The position numbers were made by a program, and so were the translations under genes. DNA of 64,000 nucleotides from G942493275 sp942493275 (lineage in GTDB: Bacteria; Actinomycetota; Coriobacteriia; Anaerosomatales; PHET01), in NCBI GenBank assembly GCA_942493275.1, contig OW818687.1:1240001-1304000 (forward strand), given 5' to 3'. Positions within the stretch are counted from its first letter, which is position 1; the number at the start of each line of letters is the position of its first letter. The notes below the pieces were generated by a model. The model saw only the letters and a program-made list of their open reading frames with translations. It made no database searches and was not told where the DNA came from. Shown here one piece after another: positions 25,780-33,782 of this stretch.

Positions 25780-25836
25780 GGAAACTACTTGACAACTGAG
25801 TTTCCGTGGTGGAAACTGATGGCGCACGAAGTTTCC
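25780..25836 (+). promoter_or_regulatory. Double TetR operator over the promoter of the 25863 regulator
   Basis: Four heptamers alternate in direction: GGAAACT (25780-25786), AGTTTCC (25799-25805), GGAAACT (25811-25817) and AGTTTCC (25830-25836). They form two identical GGAAACT-N12-AGTTTCC units 5 bp apart. TTGACA (25789-25794) lies inside the first unit, and the -10 position (25812-25817, 17-bp spacer) overlaps the second, so bound repressor should block RNA polymerase. The geometry recurs once downstream at 26446-26471. Confidence 0.75.
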
Positions 25837-25862
25837 ACGAGTATCCCGACGGGAGGTGCGGC

Positions 25863-26399
25863 ATGGCAACGAAGCAGGAGATCGCCGACGTGTTCGAGAA
25901 GCACGTCACGCGCTACGGCTATGCGAAGACATCGCTCGACGACGTCGCTCGAACCATGCACATCTCGAAGAAGACGATCTACGTCCACTTCGACAGCAAG
26001 CGCGAGCTCTACGGCTATCTCGTCGGCCGCCAGGCGCTCGAGCAGAAGGCCGCGCTGCGCGCCAACGTTGCGGCCCTTCCGTCGAGTCGGGCGAGGCTTG
26101 AGGCACTGCTGCGGTTCGTGATCGGGCAGGCGAGGGCGCACATCAACGAGACGTCGGAGGCCGAGTGGATGCAGGAGTTCGAGATCGCTGCAGACGCGTT
26201 CCGGCAGGCGAACGGCGAGCTGATGAGGGAGTTCGTGGCCGAGGGCATCTCGGAGGGCGAATTCACCCCGGGCGACCCGGACTTCGTCGAGAAGATGATC
26301 GCGGCCATGGTGCTCGAGTATCTGGTGTTGGTGAACGCGGACCCGGTGTACGACCGGGACGATGAGCTGATCGAGCGCACGCTGCGCTTCATCGGCTAA
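25863..26399 (+). CDS. TetR family transcriptional regulator
   Basis: A 178-residue regulator. The helix-turn-helix is residues 5-45: VFEKHVTRYGYAKTSLDDVARTMHISKKTIYVHFDSKRELY. The C-terminal ligand domain has no match I can name. ATG at 25863 has GGGAGGT 6 nt upstream; an earlier in-frame GTG at 25806 lies inside the operator and is unlikely. Two operator units cover its promoter, and a third lies just before the next gene, so it should repress itself and the two small membrane-protein genes that follow. Confidence 0.88.
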   Translation: MATKQEIADVFEKHVTRYGYAKTSLDDVARTMHISKKTIYVHFDSKRELYGYLVGRQALEQKAALRANVAALPSSRARLEALLRFVIGQARAHINETSEAEWMQEFEIAADAFRQANGELMREFVAEGISEGEFTPGDPDFVEKMIAAMVLEYLVLVNADPVYDRDDELIERTLRFIG

Positions 26400-26445
26400 C
26401 AGACGGGCCGTCTCGCGCGGCGGGGCGGCCTTTGTCAGGCCCAGA

Positions 26446-26471
26446 GGAAACGCGAAACGCATGGGGTTTCC
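26446..26471 (+). promoter_or_regulatory. Third copy of the TetR operator, before the small membrane genes
   Basis: GGAAAC-N14-GTTTCC at 26446-26471 has the same arm sequence and spacing as the two units at 25780-25836, though the seventh base of each arm differs. It lies 22 bp before the ATG at 26493, so the 26493-26694 pair is probably a direct target of the same TetR protein. Confidence 0.65.
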
Positions 26472-26492
26472 TCGGAAGAGAAGGAGAGAGTG

Positions 26493-26684
26493 ATGGACGC
26501 AGTGATGTGGATCGGAGCCGCAGTGCTCGTGCTGTGCAGCGTGGCGTGCGGGCTGAACCTGGGAGGAAGGGTCGCGAGCGGCGCCGAGAAGGCGTGGAGC
26601 GCGCAGATCCTCGGCTGGGCGATCGGGTTTCACGGTGCGGCGGGAGTCGCCGCGCTCATGCTGGTAGTGCAGGCGAAAGGTTAG
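26493..26684 (+). CDS. Small two-helix membrane protein in the TetR regulon
   Basis: A 63-residue protein with two hydrophobic segments (about residues 4-24 and 38-60) separated by a short polar loop (GGRVASGAEKAWSAQ). It starts at ATG 26493, with AAGGAG 7 nt upstream; a GTG directly before is less well spaced. It lies 93 bp after the tetR stop and 9 bp before another small membrane-protein gene. No family is recognised. The operator directly upstream suggests it is induced when the TetR ligand is present. Confidence 0.65.
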   Translation: MDAVMWIGAAVLVLCSVACGLNLGGRVASGAEKAWSAQILGWAIGFHGAAGVAALMLVVQAKG

Positions 26685-26693
26685 GTGGTTGAG

Positions 26694-26897
26694 ATGAAGA
26701 CAGCGATGACGGTGATTGGCTGGACGTTGCGGGCGAGCGCGCTGATCTGCATGGCGTGGATTGTCGGTCAGGTGATGACCGGCGGGATCTCGACGGTTGA
26801 GGCACTCGTGTCGTCTGTCGTGTGGCATGCGGCGTTCGCGCTGAGCGGCGTCGCTCTGGTCGGCGCCGCCAAGGTGCGCGAGCCGCGAACGGTTTGA
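26694..26897 (+). CDS. Small two-helix membrane protein, partner of the 26493 gene
   Basis: A 67-residue protein with two membrane segments (about residues 4-25 and 37-60) and a short basic tail. Start ATG 26694 follows AGGTGG at 26683-26688; the GTG at 26685 is an alternative three codons earlier. It starts 9 bp after the stop of the first small membrane protein, so the pair is one transcript and may form one complex. Sequence gives no transporter motif; small multidrug proteins have four helices per subunit and a conserved Glu, which is missing here. Confidence 0.62.
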   Translation: MKTAMTVIGWTLRASALICMAWIVGQVMTGGISTVEALVSSVVWHAAFALSGVALVGAAKVREPRTV

Positions 26898-26992
26898 AGG
26901 GCCGTTGCGGTTCACACGCACGGTCGGGCCGCGCACGGGGTGACCGACGCACAGCGAGTGCGGTAGCGTGTTCATGACACGGGAGGTGCCGC

Positions 26993-27595
26993 ATGACCGA
27001 GCTCGTCTACCGATTCACCGCACTCGCGCTCGCCGTCACCTATATGACGATCCGCTCGGTCTACGAGCGCAAGCTCGGGCGCCCCGCGAAGCTCACGCAG
27101 CTCCGGGATGCTTCGCCCGAAGATCGGCGCGAGCTGATGGTCGTGAGCTGGGGCACCGCCCTCCAGTGGCTGTACCTGCTCACGCCCGTCGTCGACTTCG
27201 CGGCGATCGGGCTGCCGAGTGCGGTGCGATGGCTCGGAGCGGCGCTCGCAGTGCTCGGCATCGGGATGTTCGTGTGGACACACTCCGCGCTCGCAGGCAA
27301 CTGGTCGCCGTTCGTGGAGAAGCCGCGCGCCGGCTCGCTCGTCACGAGCGGCCCTTACCGATGGGTGCGCCATCCCATGTACACGTCGTTCTTCATCTAC
27401 AACACCGGGATGCTGCTCCTGACCTCGAACTGGATCGCCGGCGTGCCGCCCCTGCTCGCGTTCGCGTGGATGTATGCGCAGCGGGTCGGGCGCGAAGAGC
27501 GACTCATGCTCGAGTCGTTCGGCGACGAGTACGCCGCGTATGCCGAGAAGACCGGGCGGGTCCTACCCGGTGTCGGGCGCGGGAGGCTCGGGTAG
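26993..27595 (+). CDS. Isoprenylcysteine carboxyl methyltransferase family membrane protein
   Basis: The 200-residue protein has four to five membrane segments. The C-terminal half carries the ICMT/PEMT-type SAM site: LVTSGPYRWVRHPMYTSFF (about residues 115-133), then EERLMLESFGDEYAAYAEKTGRVLP. These membrane methyltransferases act on lipid-linked or small amphipathic substrates. True prenyl-cysteine methylation is not expected in bacteria, so the substrate is unknown. GGGAGG precedes the ATG. A 52-residue membrane protein starts directly after its stop. Confidence 0.85.
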   Translation: MTELVYRFTALALAVTYMTIRSVYERKLGRPAKLTQLRDASPEDRRELMVVSWGTALQWLYLLTPVVDFAAIGLPSAVRWLGAALAVLGIGMFVWTHSALAGNWSPFVEKPRAGSLVTSGPYRWVRHPMYTSFFIYNTGMLLLTSNWIAGVPPLLAFAWMYAQRVGREERLMLESFGDEYAAYAEKTGRVLPGVGRGRLG

Positions 27596-27754
27596 ATGGA
27601 ACTGGCCCTCACGATAGGCGCCATACTCTTCGTCTTCTTCCTGTTCTGGGTCGTCCTGTTTCTCATCAAACGGTGGTCCGAGAAGAACGAGCCGATGACG
27701 GGCGACTTCGGTGATCGCTTCCGGTTGTGGAAGCGTCCCGATCGCGAGGACTAG
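27596..27754 (+). CDS. Small single-helix membrane protein
   Basis: A 52-residue protein whose ATG touches the stop of the methyltransferase gene (TAGATG). It has one strong membrane helix (about residues 3-25, ALTIGAILFVFFLFWVVLFL) followed by a charged cytoplasmic tail ending in RPDRED. GGAGG lies 10 nt before the start, inside the previous gene. Codon use matches neighbouring genes. The tight coupling suggests it works with the methyltransferase; no function is known. Confidence 0.6.
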   Translation: MELALTIGAILFVFFLFWVVLFLIKRWSEKNEPMTGDFGDRFRLWKRPDRED

Positions 27755-27842
27755 CGGGCACTGCCGCCCCCGCACTCGCCCCCCGCGCCGTCCCCTGCGA
27801 TAATGTGCCCCTGCACCGTTGTCGCGCTGAAAGGCTCTCCTC

Positions 27843-29186
27843 ATGATCCCTCGCTACTCCCGTCCCGAGATGGCTCGCATCTGGGAGCTCGAGAACAAGT
27901 TCGAGATCTGGAAGGAGATCGAGGTCCTCGCGTGTGAGGCCCAGGCCCAACTCGGCCAGATCGGGATCACCGCCGAGGAGGCCGCGCACATCCGCGCCAA
28001 CGCCGCGTTCGAGGTCGAGCGCATCGACGAGATCGAGCGCGTCACCAACCACGACGTCATCGCGTTCCTCACCAACATGGCCGAGCATATCGATGCCGGT
28101 CTCGGCGAAGACGACCCTAAGCCCAGCCGCTGGGTCCACTACGGGATGACCTCGTCGGACCTTGGCGACACGGCACTGTGCTACCAGATGATGCAGGCGT
28201 GCGACATCCTCATCGACGACGTGAGCCGCATCGGCGAGATCTGCAAGCGCCGCGCGTTCGAGACCCGCGAGATGCTGTGCGTGGGCCGGACCCACGGCAT
28301 CCACGCCGAGCCGATGGTCATGGGTATGAAGTTCGGCCGCTGGGCGTGGGCGATGCAGCGCGCCCGCAAGCGCCTGAAGCAGGCGCGCAAGGTCGTGGCG
28401 ATGGGAGCGATCTCCGGCGCCGTCGGCAGCTACTCCAACATCGATCCGTTCGTCGAGACGTTCGTGTGCGAGAAGCTCGGCCTCACGCCGGAGCCGCTCT
28501 CGACCCAGGTCGTCCCGCGCGACCGACACGCGCAGTTCCTCGCGGCCATGGCGACCGTCGCCGCGACCGCCGAGGAGATCGCAACCGAGGTCCGCGCGCT
28601 CCAGAAGTCCGACACTCTCGAGGCTGAAGAGCCGTTCGCCAAGGGCCAGAAGGGCTCCTCGGCGATGCCGCACAAGCGCAATCCCATCACCGCCGAGCGG
28701 GTCTGCGGTCTCGCGCGCGTCGTCAAGGCCAACGCGCAGGTGGGCTTCGACAACGTCGCCCTGTGGCACGAGCGCGACATCAGCCACTCCTCGGCGGAGC
28801 GCGTGGTGCTCGCCGATTCGACCATCGGTCTCGACTACCTGCTCGGCAAGCTCGAGTGGATCCTCGACGGCATGGTGCTCTATCCGGAGCGCATGAAGGC
28901 CAACCTCGACTCGACCCGCGGTCTCATCTACAGCTCGCGCGTGCTGCTCAAGCTCGTCGACACCGGCATCACCCGCGAAGCGGCCTACTCGATCGTGCAG
29001 CGCAATGCGATGCAGGTGTGGGACGACATCCAGCAGGCGCGCGAAGGCATGACCTACCGAGAACTGCTCGAGGCCGACCCCGAGTGCCCGCTCGACGCCG
29101 CCACCCTCGACGAGGTGTTCGACCCGTGGGAGTTCCTCGGCAGGGTGGACGTCGTTTTCGCGAAGCTCGAGGAGTGCGAGTTCTAG
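27843..29186 (+). CDS. purB: Adenylosuccinate lyase
   Basis: A full-length 447-residue PurB. It releases fumarate from SAICAR and from adenylosuccinate, serving both IMP and AMP synthesis. The fumarase/aspartase-superfamily signature GSSAMPHKRNPI contains the flexible catalytic-loop Ser. VHYGMTSSDLGDTAL and RTHGIHAEPMVMGMKF hold substrate-binding residues and the catalytic His. The start has only a weak Shine-Dalgarno (AAGG), but the N-terminus MIPRYSRPEMARIWELENKF is standard. It lies 30 kb from the other purine genes in the window and is convergent with a cysteine-synthase-like gene. Confidence 0.97.
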   Translation: MIPRYSRPEMARIWELENKFEIWKEIEVLACEAQAQLGQIGITAEEAAHIRANAAFEVERIDEIERVTNHDVIAFLTNMAEHIDAGLGEDDPKPSRWVHYGMTSSDLGDTALCYQMMQACDILIDDVSRIGEICKRRAFETREMLCVGRTHGIHAEPMVMGMKFGRWAWAMQRARKRLKQARKVVAMGAISGAVGSYSNIDPFVETFVCEKLGLTPEPLSTQVVPRDRHAQFLAAMATVAATAEEIATEVRALQKSDTLEAEEPFAKGQKGSSAMPHKRNPITAERVCGLARVVKANAQVGFDNVALWHERDISHSSAERVVLADSTIGLDYLLGKLEWILDGMVLYPERMKANLDSTRGLIYSSRVLLKLVDTGITREAAYSIVQRNAMQVWDDIQQAREGMTYRELLEADPECPLDAATLDEVFDPWEFLGRVDVVFAKLEECEF

Positions 29187-29192
29187 GTCCGG

Positions 29193-30182
29193 CTACCCCA
29201 TGATCTCATTGAGGTAGCTCGCGGCCTTCTGCCCGCTGTCGGGCGCGATGCACACGGCGATGCCGGAGCGGCCCGGCTCGCGCAGGTACTTGAGCGCACC
29301 GGCTGCGATCGCTGCGGCCGACGGCCCGACCATGAGTGCCTCTTCGCGGTACAGCCGACGCGCGACGGCGTCGGTCATCTCGTCGTCCACCATCACTATC
29401 TCGTCGATCACCGAGCGGTCGAGATTGCCCGGGACCGCCGTCTCCTCCATGTTCTTGAGACCGGAGATATGGTGACCGGGAACGGGCTCGATGGCGATGA
29501 TCCGGACGTCCGGATTCTGCTCCTTCAGGTAGCGCGCCGTCCCCACCACGGTTCCGCAGGTCCCGAGTCCGGCGAAGAAGTACTTCACGCGGCCCTCGGT
29601 CTGACGCCAGATCTCAGGACCCGTCGACTCGTAGTGCGCCCGGGCGTTGTCGGCGTTGTCGTACTGGTTGGGCATCACGTACTCGCCCGGATGCGCGGCC
29701 ATGATCTTCTCGGCGAGCTGGAAGGCGAGGTCCATCGGGTGCAGCCCGGACGAATCGTCCGGAGACGTGAGCCGCAGGTCGGCGCCGAATGCGCGCAGCA
29801 GTGCGGTCTTCTCGGTGGAGAGCATGTGCGGCGCGGTTGCGACCATCTTGACGCCGAGAAGGGTCGCGATGGCGGCCAGTGCGATGCCCGTGTTGCCCGA
29901 GGTCGCCTCGATCACCGTCTTGCCGTCGAGCTCGCCACGCTCCATGAGGCCGCTGAGCAGCCATTTCGCGGTGCGATCCTTGATCGAGCCGAACGGGTTC
30001 ACCCACTCGCACTTCACATAGAGTGCGACGTCCTCGTTGTCGAGAATGTGGTTCACGCGGACGATGGGGGTCGGGTGGTCGACATCTCCGCACATGTCGA
30101 GGAGGTTGTCATAGCGGACCAGCCGCGAGTCGTTCCCGAGGCCGAGACGTTCGGCGCCGTGCGGGTCATGTGAGTTGGTCAT
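29193..30182 (-). CDS. PLP-dependent cysteine synthase family protein
   Basis: A 329-residue fold-type II PLP enzyme. The cofactor lysine is in NPFGSIKDRTAKWLL (about residues 62-76), the phosphate or substrate loop is EATSGNTGIALA, and the PLP-phosphate loop is GLGTCGTVVGTARYL. It fits O-acetylserine sulfhydrylase/CysM-type or cystathionine beta-synthase-type enzymes. An O-phosphoserine-dependent variant is also possible. No cysE or carrier-protein gene is adjacent. ATG at 30182 follows GGGAG. An N-terminal stretch of about 35 residues before the core is longer than in CysK. Confidence 0.88.
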   Translation of the reverse strand: MTNSHDPHGAERLGLGNDSRLVRYDNLLDMCGDVDHPTPIVRVNHILDNEDVALYVKCEWVNPFGSIKDRTAKWLLSGLMERGELDGKTVIEATSGNTGIALAAIATLLGVKMVATAPHMLSTEKTALLRAFGADLRLTSPDDSSGLHPMDLAFQLAEKIMAAHPGEYVMPNQYDNADNARAHYESTGPEIWRQTEGRVKYFFAGLGTCGTVVGTARYLKEQNPDVRIIAIEPVPGHHISGLKNMEETAVPGNLDRSVIDEIVMVDDEMTDAVARRLYREEALMVGPSAAAIAAGALKYLREPGRSGIAVCIAPDSGQKAASYLNEIMG

Positions 30183-30302
30183 CGGGCTCCCTGTTCGCAT
30201 GGGCGTTGCATGCAGGATACCCGTGTCAGCGTCGCTTGCGGTCGGTGAGTGGCCACCGCTCTCGGCTACAATTCTGTGAAGTCTGACTGTCGAGGAGGAG
30301 CG

Positions 30303-31187
30303 ATGGGGGATCGGGCACCACGAGCCAAGATGCCTGCCGAGGACCGGCGGAGCTTCCTGCTCTACGCGGTCGTCGCGTGTGCATGGACCTGGGCGCTGTG
30401 GATACCGGCACTTGTCTACTCGGCGAGGACCGGTGCGGTCCTACCGACTCTCGAGGCAGGGTTCGCCGCGTGGCAAGGGCTCGAGGGTGCCGGGCTCGTC
30501 TACGCGATCATGTTCCAGCTCGCTGTCTACGGGCCCTTCCTCGCCGCCGCGATCGTGCTTGCCACAACCGCGCGTGACCGTCTCGGCGAGTGGGCAGCAT
30601 CGCTCGTTCGGTTCCGTGCGCCGCTCCGTTGGTGGGGGTTTGTCGCCGCGTGGCCCGTGGCGCTCGGCGCGCTCGTCGTCGTGATCTCCTGGGTATTCGG
30701 ACGGCAGGCGCCTACGTTCGGAGAGGTGCCGGCACTATCGGTCGTGCTGTCGATGGTCGCCGTGCAGCTCGTGACCAGCGGACTCGAGGAGCCCGGCTGG
30801 CGCGGCTTTGGTGTTCCGTTGCTCCAGCGCACCTACGACTTCGAGAGCGCGAACTGGAATCTCGGTCTGGTGTGGGCGCTGTGGCACGTCCCGTTCATGG
30901 TCTACCTGAACCGGCAGGCGCCGATATGGATGCTGCCGCTGACCCTCGCCGGATTCACTATGAGCATCGTGGCGGCGGGCTACGCACACGCGTGGGTCTA
31001 TAACGCGACCGGGAGCGTACCGCTCAACATCACGCTTCACGCGTGGGCGAACGTGGTCAATACCATCGTCATCATGGTGCAGCCGAGCCCGCTCGTGCCG
31101 TTCGCGACCGCGGGTGTCGCATGGGCGTTGGCGGCCTGGATCCTGTGGCGGGAGAAGCGCTCGCCCTCTGTGGGGCGGCCGGCATGA
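30303..31187 (+). CDS. CPBP family intramembrane metalloprotease
   Basis: A 294-residue protein with about eight membrane segments. The CPBP/Abi motifs are clear: LEEPGWRGFG (Glu162-Glu163, Arg167), WALWHVPF (His195) and LHAWANVVN with a third His. These residues bind the metal in the membrane. Family members process prenylated or other membrane substrates or protect against bacteriocins. ATG at 30303 has GAGGAGGAG upstream. A TACAAT -10-like element lies at 30267-30272 without a clear -35. It overlaps the glycosyltransferase gene by 4 nt. Confidence 0.88.
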   Translation: MGDRAPRAKMPAEDRRSFLLYAVVACAWTWALWIPALVYSARTGAVLPTLEAGFAAWQGLEGAGLVYAIMFQLAVYGPFLAAAIVLATTARDRLGEWAASLVRFRAPLRWWGFVAAWPVALGALVVVISWVFGRQAPTFGEVPALSVVLSMVAVQLVTSGLEEPGWRGFGVPLLQRTYDFESANWNLGLVWALWHVPFMVYLNRQAPIWMLPLTLAGFTMSIVAAGYAHAWVYNATGSVPLNITLHAWANVVNTIVIMVQPSPLVPFATAGVAWALAAWILWREKRSPSVGRPA

Positions 31188-32227
31188 CGCTCGCGCCTCT
31201 GCCCGCCGAACCAACGCTCACCGTCGTCATCCCCGCGCTCAACGAGGCGGAGCGCCTGCCGCTCCTGCTCCCGTTGCTCGCCGAACAGACCCGACCGCCC
31301 GATGCGATCGTGATCGCGGACGCCGACTCCACTGACGCCACCCGCGAGGTCGCGCGAGCGGCGGGCGCGATCGTCGTCGACGGCGGTAAGCCGGCCGCTG
31401 GCCGCAACGCCGGCGCTGCGGTGGCGACCACCAACCTCATCCTGTTTCTCGACGCGGATGACGAGCCGACTCCTGACTGGATCGAGCGCGCTCTCGCCGA
31501 GTTCGCCGAGCGTGAGCTGTTCGTCGCCGCAGGCCAGGTCGAGCCGCTCGAGCGCACGCCCGGCAATGTATTCGCGTGCGAGGTCGTGAACGTGTACCTG
31601 CAGCTCATGCAGTACGTGGTGCCGCACGCCCCCGGCTTCTGCATTCTGGTCCGCCGAGACATCCACGAGCGCATCGGAGGTTTCGACGAGACGCTCGTGC
31701 TCGCCGAGGACCACGAGTACGTCCAGCGGGCCTCCGAACTCGGCAAGTTCCGCATCCTGCGTTTTGCCCCGATGCGCACCTCGATGCGCCGCATCGAGAA
31801 AGAGGGGCTGGTCACGCTCGCCTTCAAGTACCTCTACTCCGAGCTCTACGTCGTCACGGGCCGCCCGATTCGCGAGATTCCGTTCGAGTACGAGTTCGCG
31901 GCCTTCGACCGCGACAAGGAAGAGGCCGTGTCTGTCGAGTTCGAGAAGGTGCGCGAGCGACTCCGAGAGCTCGGCGATCCGCTGGCGAAGCTGCCCGAGC
32001 AAGCTGTCGCACGGTTGCGCCAGCTTGGCGACACGGAGCTGTCAGTCGACGCCGTCCAGCGTCTGCTCGACGAATGGACCCCCGACGAGGTCCACGAGCT
32101 GCGCTCCTACCTCACCGGCCGCATCGATGAGGCGCGCAGGATGTCGCCGATCGTGATTCGCCGCATTCGCCGCCGAGGGGACCGCATCTGGCGCCGCCTC
32201 ACCGACGATCTCGGGTCCGGGCTCTAA
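31184..32227 (+). CDS. Glycosyltransferase family 2 protein
   Basis: The 347-residue protein has a GT-A domain at its N-terminus: TVVIPALNEAERLPLLLPLL, then IVIADADSTDAT (UDP-binding Asp), then GRNAGAAVATTNLILFLDADDEP (DxD metal site at about residues 91-94). The acceptor region has GFDETLVLAEDHEYVQRA. The last 110 residues are highly charged and helical, unusual for a simple GT2 and perhaps a partner-binding region. One amphipathic region near residue 220 could touch the membrane. ATG overlaps the CPBP gene by 4 nt. Confidence 0.87.
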   Translation: MTLAPLPAEPTLTVVIPALNEAERLPLLLPLLAEQTRPPDAIVIADADSTDATREVARAAGAIVVDGGKPAAGRNAGAAVATTNLILFLDADDEPTPDWIERALAEFAERELFVAAGQVEPLERTPGNVFACEVVNVYLQLMQYVVPHAPGFCILVRRDIHERIGGFDETLVLAEDHEYVQRASELGKFRILRFAPMRTSMRRIEKEGLVTLAFKYLYSELYVVTGRPIREIPFEYEFAAFDRDKEEAVSVEFEKVRERLRELGDPLAKLPEQAVARLRQLGDTELSVDAVQRLLDEWTPDEVHELRSYLTGRIDEARRMSPIVIRRIRRRGDRIWRRLTDDLGSGL

Positions 32228-32285
32228 GCTCGGAGCCGCATCTGCTATACCTTTTCGTACGGAAGTTCGTCATTCAGGAGGACAC

Positions 32286-32567
32286 ATGGCCCGAGCACAG
32301 GCACGTCACATCCTCGTTCCCACCGAGGAGCAGTGCAACGACATCAAGCAGCGCATCGCCGATGGCGAGGACTTCGCCGAGATGGCCAGTCAGTACTCGC
32401 AGTGTCCGTCGGGCCGTCAGGGCGGCGACCTGGGCGTGTTCTCGCCCGGCCAGATGGTCAAGGAGTTCAACGACGTGTGCTTCAACGACGAGGTCGGCGT
32501 GGTACACGGCCCGGTGAAGACGCAGTTCGGCTACCACCTCATCGAGGTCACCAAGCGCGACGAGTAG
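32286..32567 (+). CDS. ppiC: Parvulin-type peptidyl-prolyl cis-trans isomerase
   Basis: A 93-residue minimal parvulin. ARAQARHILVPTEEQC, ASQYSQCPSGRQGGDLGVFSPGQMVKEF and GPVKTQFGYHLIEVTKR cover the whole single-domain fold, with both active-site His. It catalyses prolyl bond isomerisation in the cytoplasm; there is no signal peptide. AGGAGG precedes the ATG. The size and sequence order match E. coli PpiC. It stands alone, followed by a very large inverted repeat. Confidence 0.92.
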   Translation: MARAQARHILVPTEEQCNDIKQRIADGEDFAEMASQYSQCPSGRQGGDLGVFSPGQMVKEFNDVCFNDEVGVVHGPVKTQFGYHLIEVTKRDE

Positions 32568-32603
32568 TCGTCGCCTGCCGAGAAGCCTTGCCGTTCGCGG
32601 ATT

Positions 32604-32664
32604 GACCGCGGCGTGCCGCCCTCAAAGAGGGGACAATCCTCTTGAGGGGGGCCGCGCCGCGGTC
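32604..32664 (+). terminator. Large two-part inverted repeat after ppiC
   Basis: The 61-nt element has an outer stem GACCGCGGCG with CGCCGCGGTC and an inner stem CCCTCAAAGAG with CTCTTGAGGG, separated by a small bulge and closed by a 9-nt loop. It lies 36 bp after the ppiC stop and about 30 bp before the next start. It could be the ppiC terminator or a structured leader for the following gene. No U tract follows. Confidence 0.6.
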
Positions 32665-32694
32665 ACCCCGAATGTCCATGTTAGGAGGGGCGCC

Positions 32695-33069
32695 ATGTCA
32701 TCCACGCAGATGGCTGGGGGGCCCGCCACCGGTGGTATGACCCGCCAGGGGTTCGATGCAGGGCTTCCCAAGACGACGCTCGGCAAGTGGTCTATGTGGC
32801 TTGCCGCGGTGTTTGTGGTGGGTATGGGAATCAACGCCGCGCTGCTTGCCGTGTTTGGGACGAGCACCAACGAGTCACTCAACGAGTTCAGCAGCACCTA
32901 CATGCCGTACTGGGGCATCGTGCTCTTCGGGTGCGGGTTCGCTGCGGGAGTCGTCGGGCTCATCGCCATCATCAAGCAGCACGAACGCTCGCTCGTCACG
33001 CTGGTCACTCTGGTGCCGGCGCTGTTCGTGATCGTGTTCCTGCTCGGCGAGTTCCTGATACCGCACTAG
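32695..33069 (+). CDS. Three-helix membrane protein of unknown function
   Basis: The 124-residue protein has a polar N-terminal tail of about 25 residues (rich in Gly, Thr and Met) and three membrane helices (about residues 31-53, 69-92 and 98-122). No motif is recognised. ATG at 32695 has TTAGGAGGGG upstream, a strong Shine-Dalgarno. The large inverted repeat at 32604-32664 lies in its leader. It is convergent with the DUF2239 gene, 10 bp away. Confidence 0.65.
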   Translation: MSSTQMAGGPATGGMTRQGFDAGLPKTTLGKWSMWLAAVFVVGMGINAALLAVFGTSTNESLNEFSSTYMPYWGIVLFGCGFAAGVVGLIAIIKQHERSLVTLVTLVPALFVIVFLLGEFLIPH

Positions 33070-33079
33070 ATCGCGTTCG

Positions 33080-33646
33080 CTACTCGAGACCGTCCGAAGC
33101 GAGACACAGCGCGTAGTCGCGAACGTCGGCGGGCCACGCATCCGTGAGGCCGTTGAAGCGGGCGTGGTCGCCGGCGTAGAGCGCGCGAGTGACCTCTTCG
33201 AACTCGGGCAAGTTCCCGCACGCCGCAAGCATGAACCGGTACGCCGCGTCCCGCGCGACTCGCGCGGCGTCTGAGTCGGCATTCGCCTTGCGCGCCTCTT
33301 CGACGAGCTTGCGGAGCGTCACCGACGCGCCGCCCGGCTGGGACGCGAGCCACTCCCAGTGCCGAGGCAGGAGCGTCACCTCGCGCGCAACCACACCGAG
33401 TTTGGGCCGACCGGGTCCGCGCGGCGCTGCGGGAGGCACCTCATGACGGGCCGCGACTTCGTCGGGCGTGCCGCGCAGATCGAGTTCGACTTGGTTGGCG
33501 GTCGCGTCGTCAAACACGAGGACGCTCAGCGCGGGGTCGGCATCGAGAGCTTCGCGCACGGCTCGGGCGACCTCGGCGACGGGTCCGGAGGCTATCTGCC
33601 GGTGGCCTGCGAAGGCGGTACAGCCGGTGACGCTATCAGGTCCCAT
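33080..33646 (-). CDS. DUF2239 family protein
   Basis: The 188-residue protein shows the whole DUF2239 pattern: VLVFDDATANQVELDLRGTPDEVAAR, GRPKLGVVAREVTLLPRHWEWLASQPGGASVTLRKLVEEAR and RDAAYRFMLAACGNLPEFEEVTRALYAGD. The GRPK-plus-helix region looks suited to nucleic-acid binding, but no function is known. Start ATG at 33646 has GAGGA 10 nt upstream and a good promoter at 33713-33685. It is divergent from the DUF2277 gene, and the two are often both uncharacterised stress-type genes. Confidence 0.88.
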   Translation of the reverse strand: MGPDSVTGCTAFAGHRQIASGPVAEVARAVREALDADPALSVLVFDDATANQVELDLRGTPDEVAARHEVPPAAPRGPGRPKLGVVAREVTLLPRHWEWLASQPGGASVTLRKLVEEARKANADSDAARVARDAAYRFMLAACGNLPEFEEVTRALYAGDHARFNGLTDAWPADVRDYALCLASDGLE

Positions 33647-33684
33647 GGGTGTGAGTCCTCTCGGGGTGCGGGGGCATAGCGGGT

Positions 33685-33713
33685 ATTATCCGGGTGAAAC
33701 TCTCGGACGTCAA
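33685..33713 (-). promoter_or_regulatory. Sigma-70-type promoter of the DUF2239 gene
   Basis: On the minus strand, TTGACG (33713-33708) and GATAAT (33690-33685) are separated by exactly 17 bp; each matches consensus at 5 of 6 positions. The TSS would be near 33678, giving a leader of about 32 nt. Two direct TA(T/C)TATCCGG repeats 30 bp apart (plus strand 33684-33693 and 33714-33723) overlap both hexamers and may bind a regulator shared with the divergent gene. Confidence 0.65.
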
Positions 33714-33782
33714 TACTATCCGGATAAAACCTCGTGCCCATTCTTGGGAATCACCTCAGATAACCGAACGGAGGCCCTGTCC

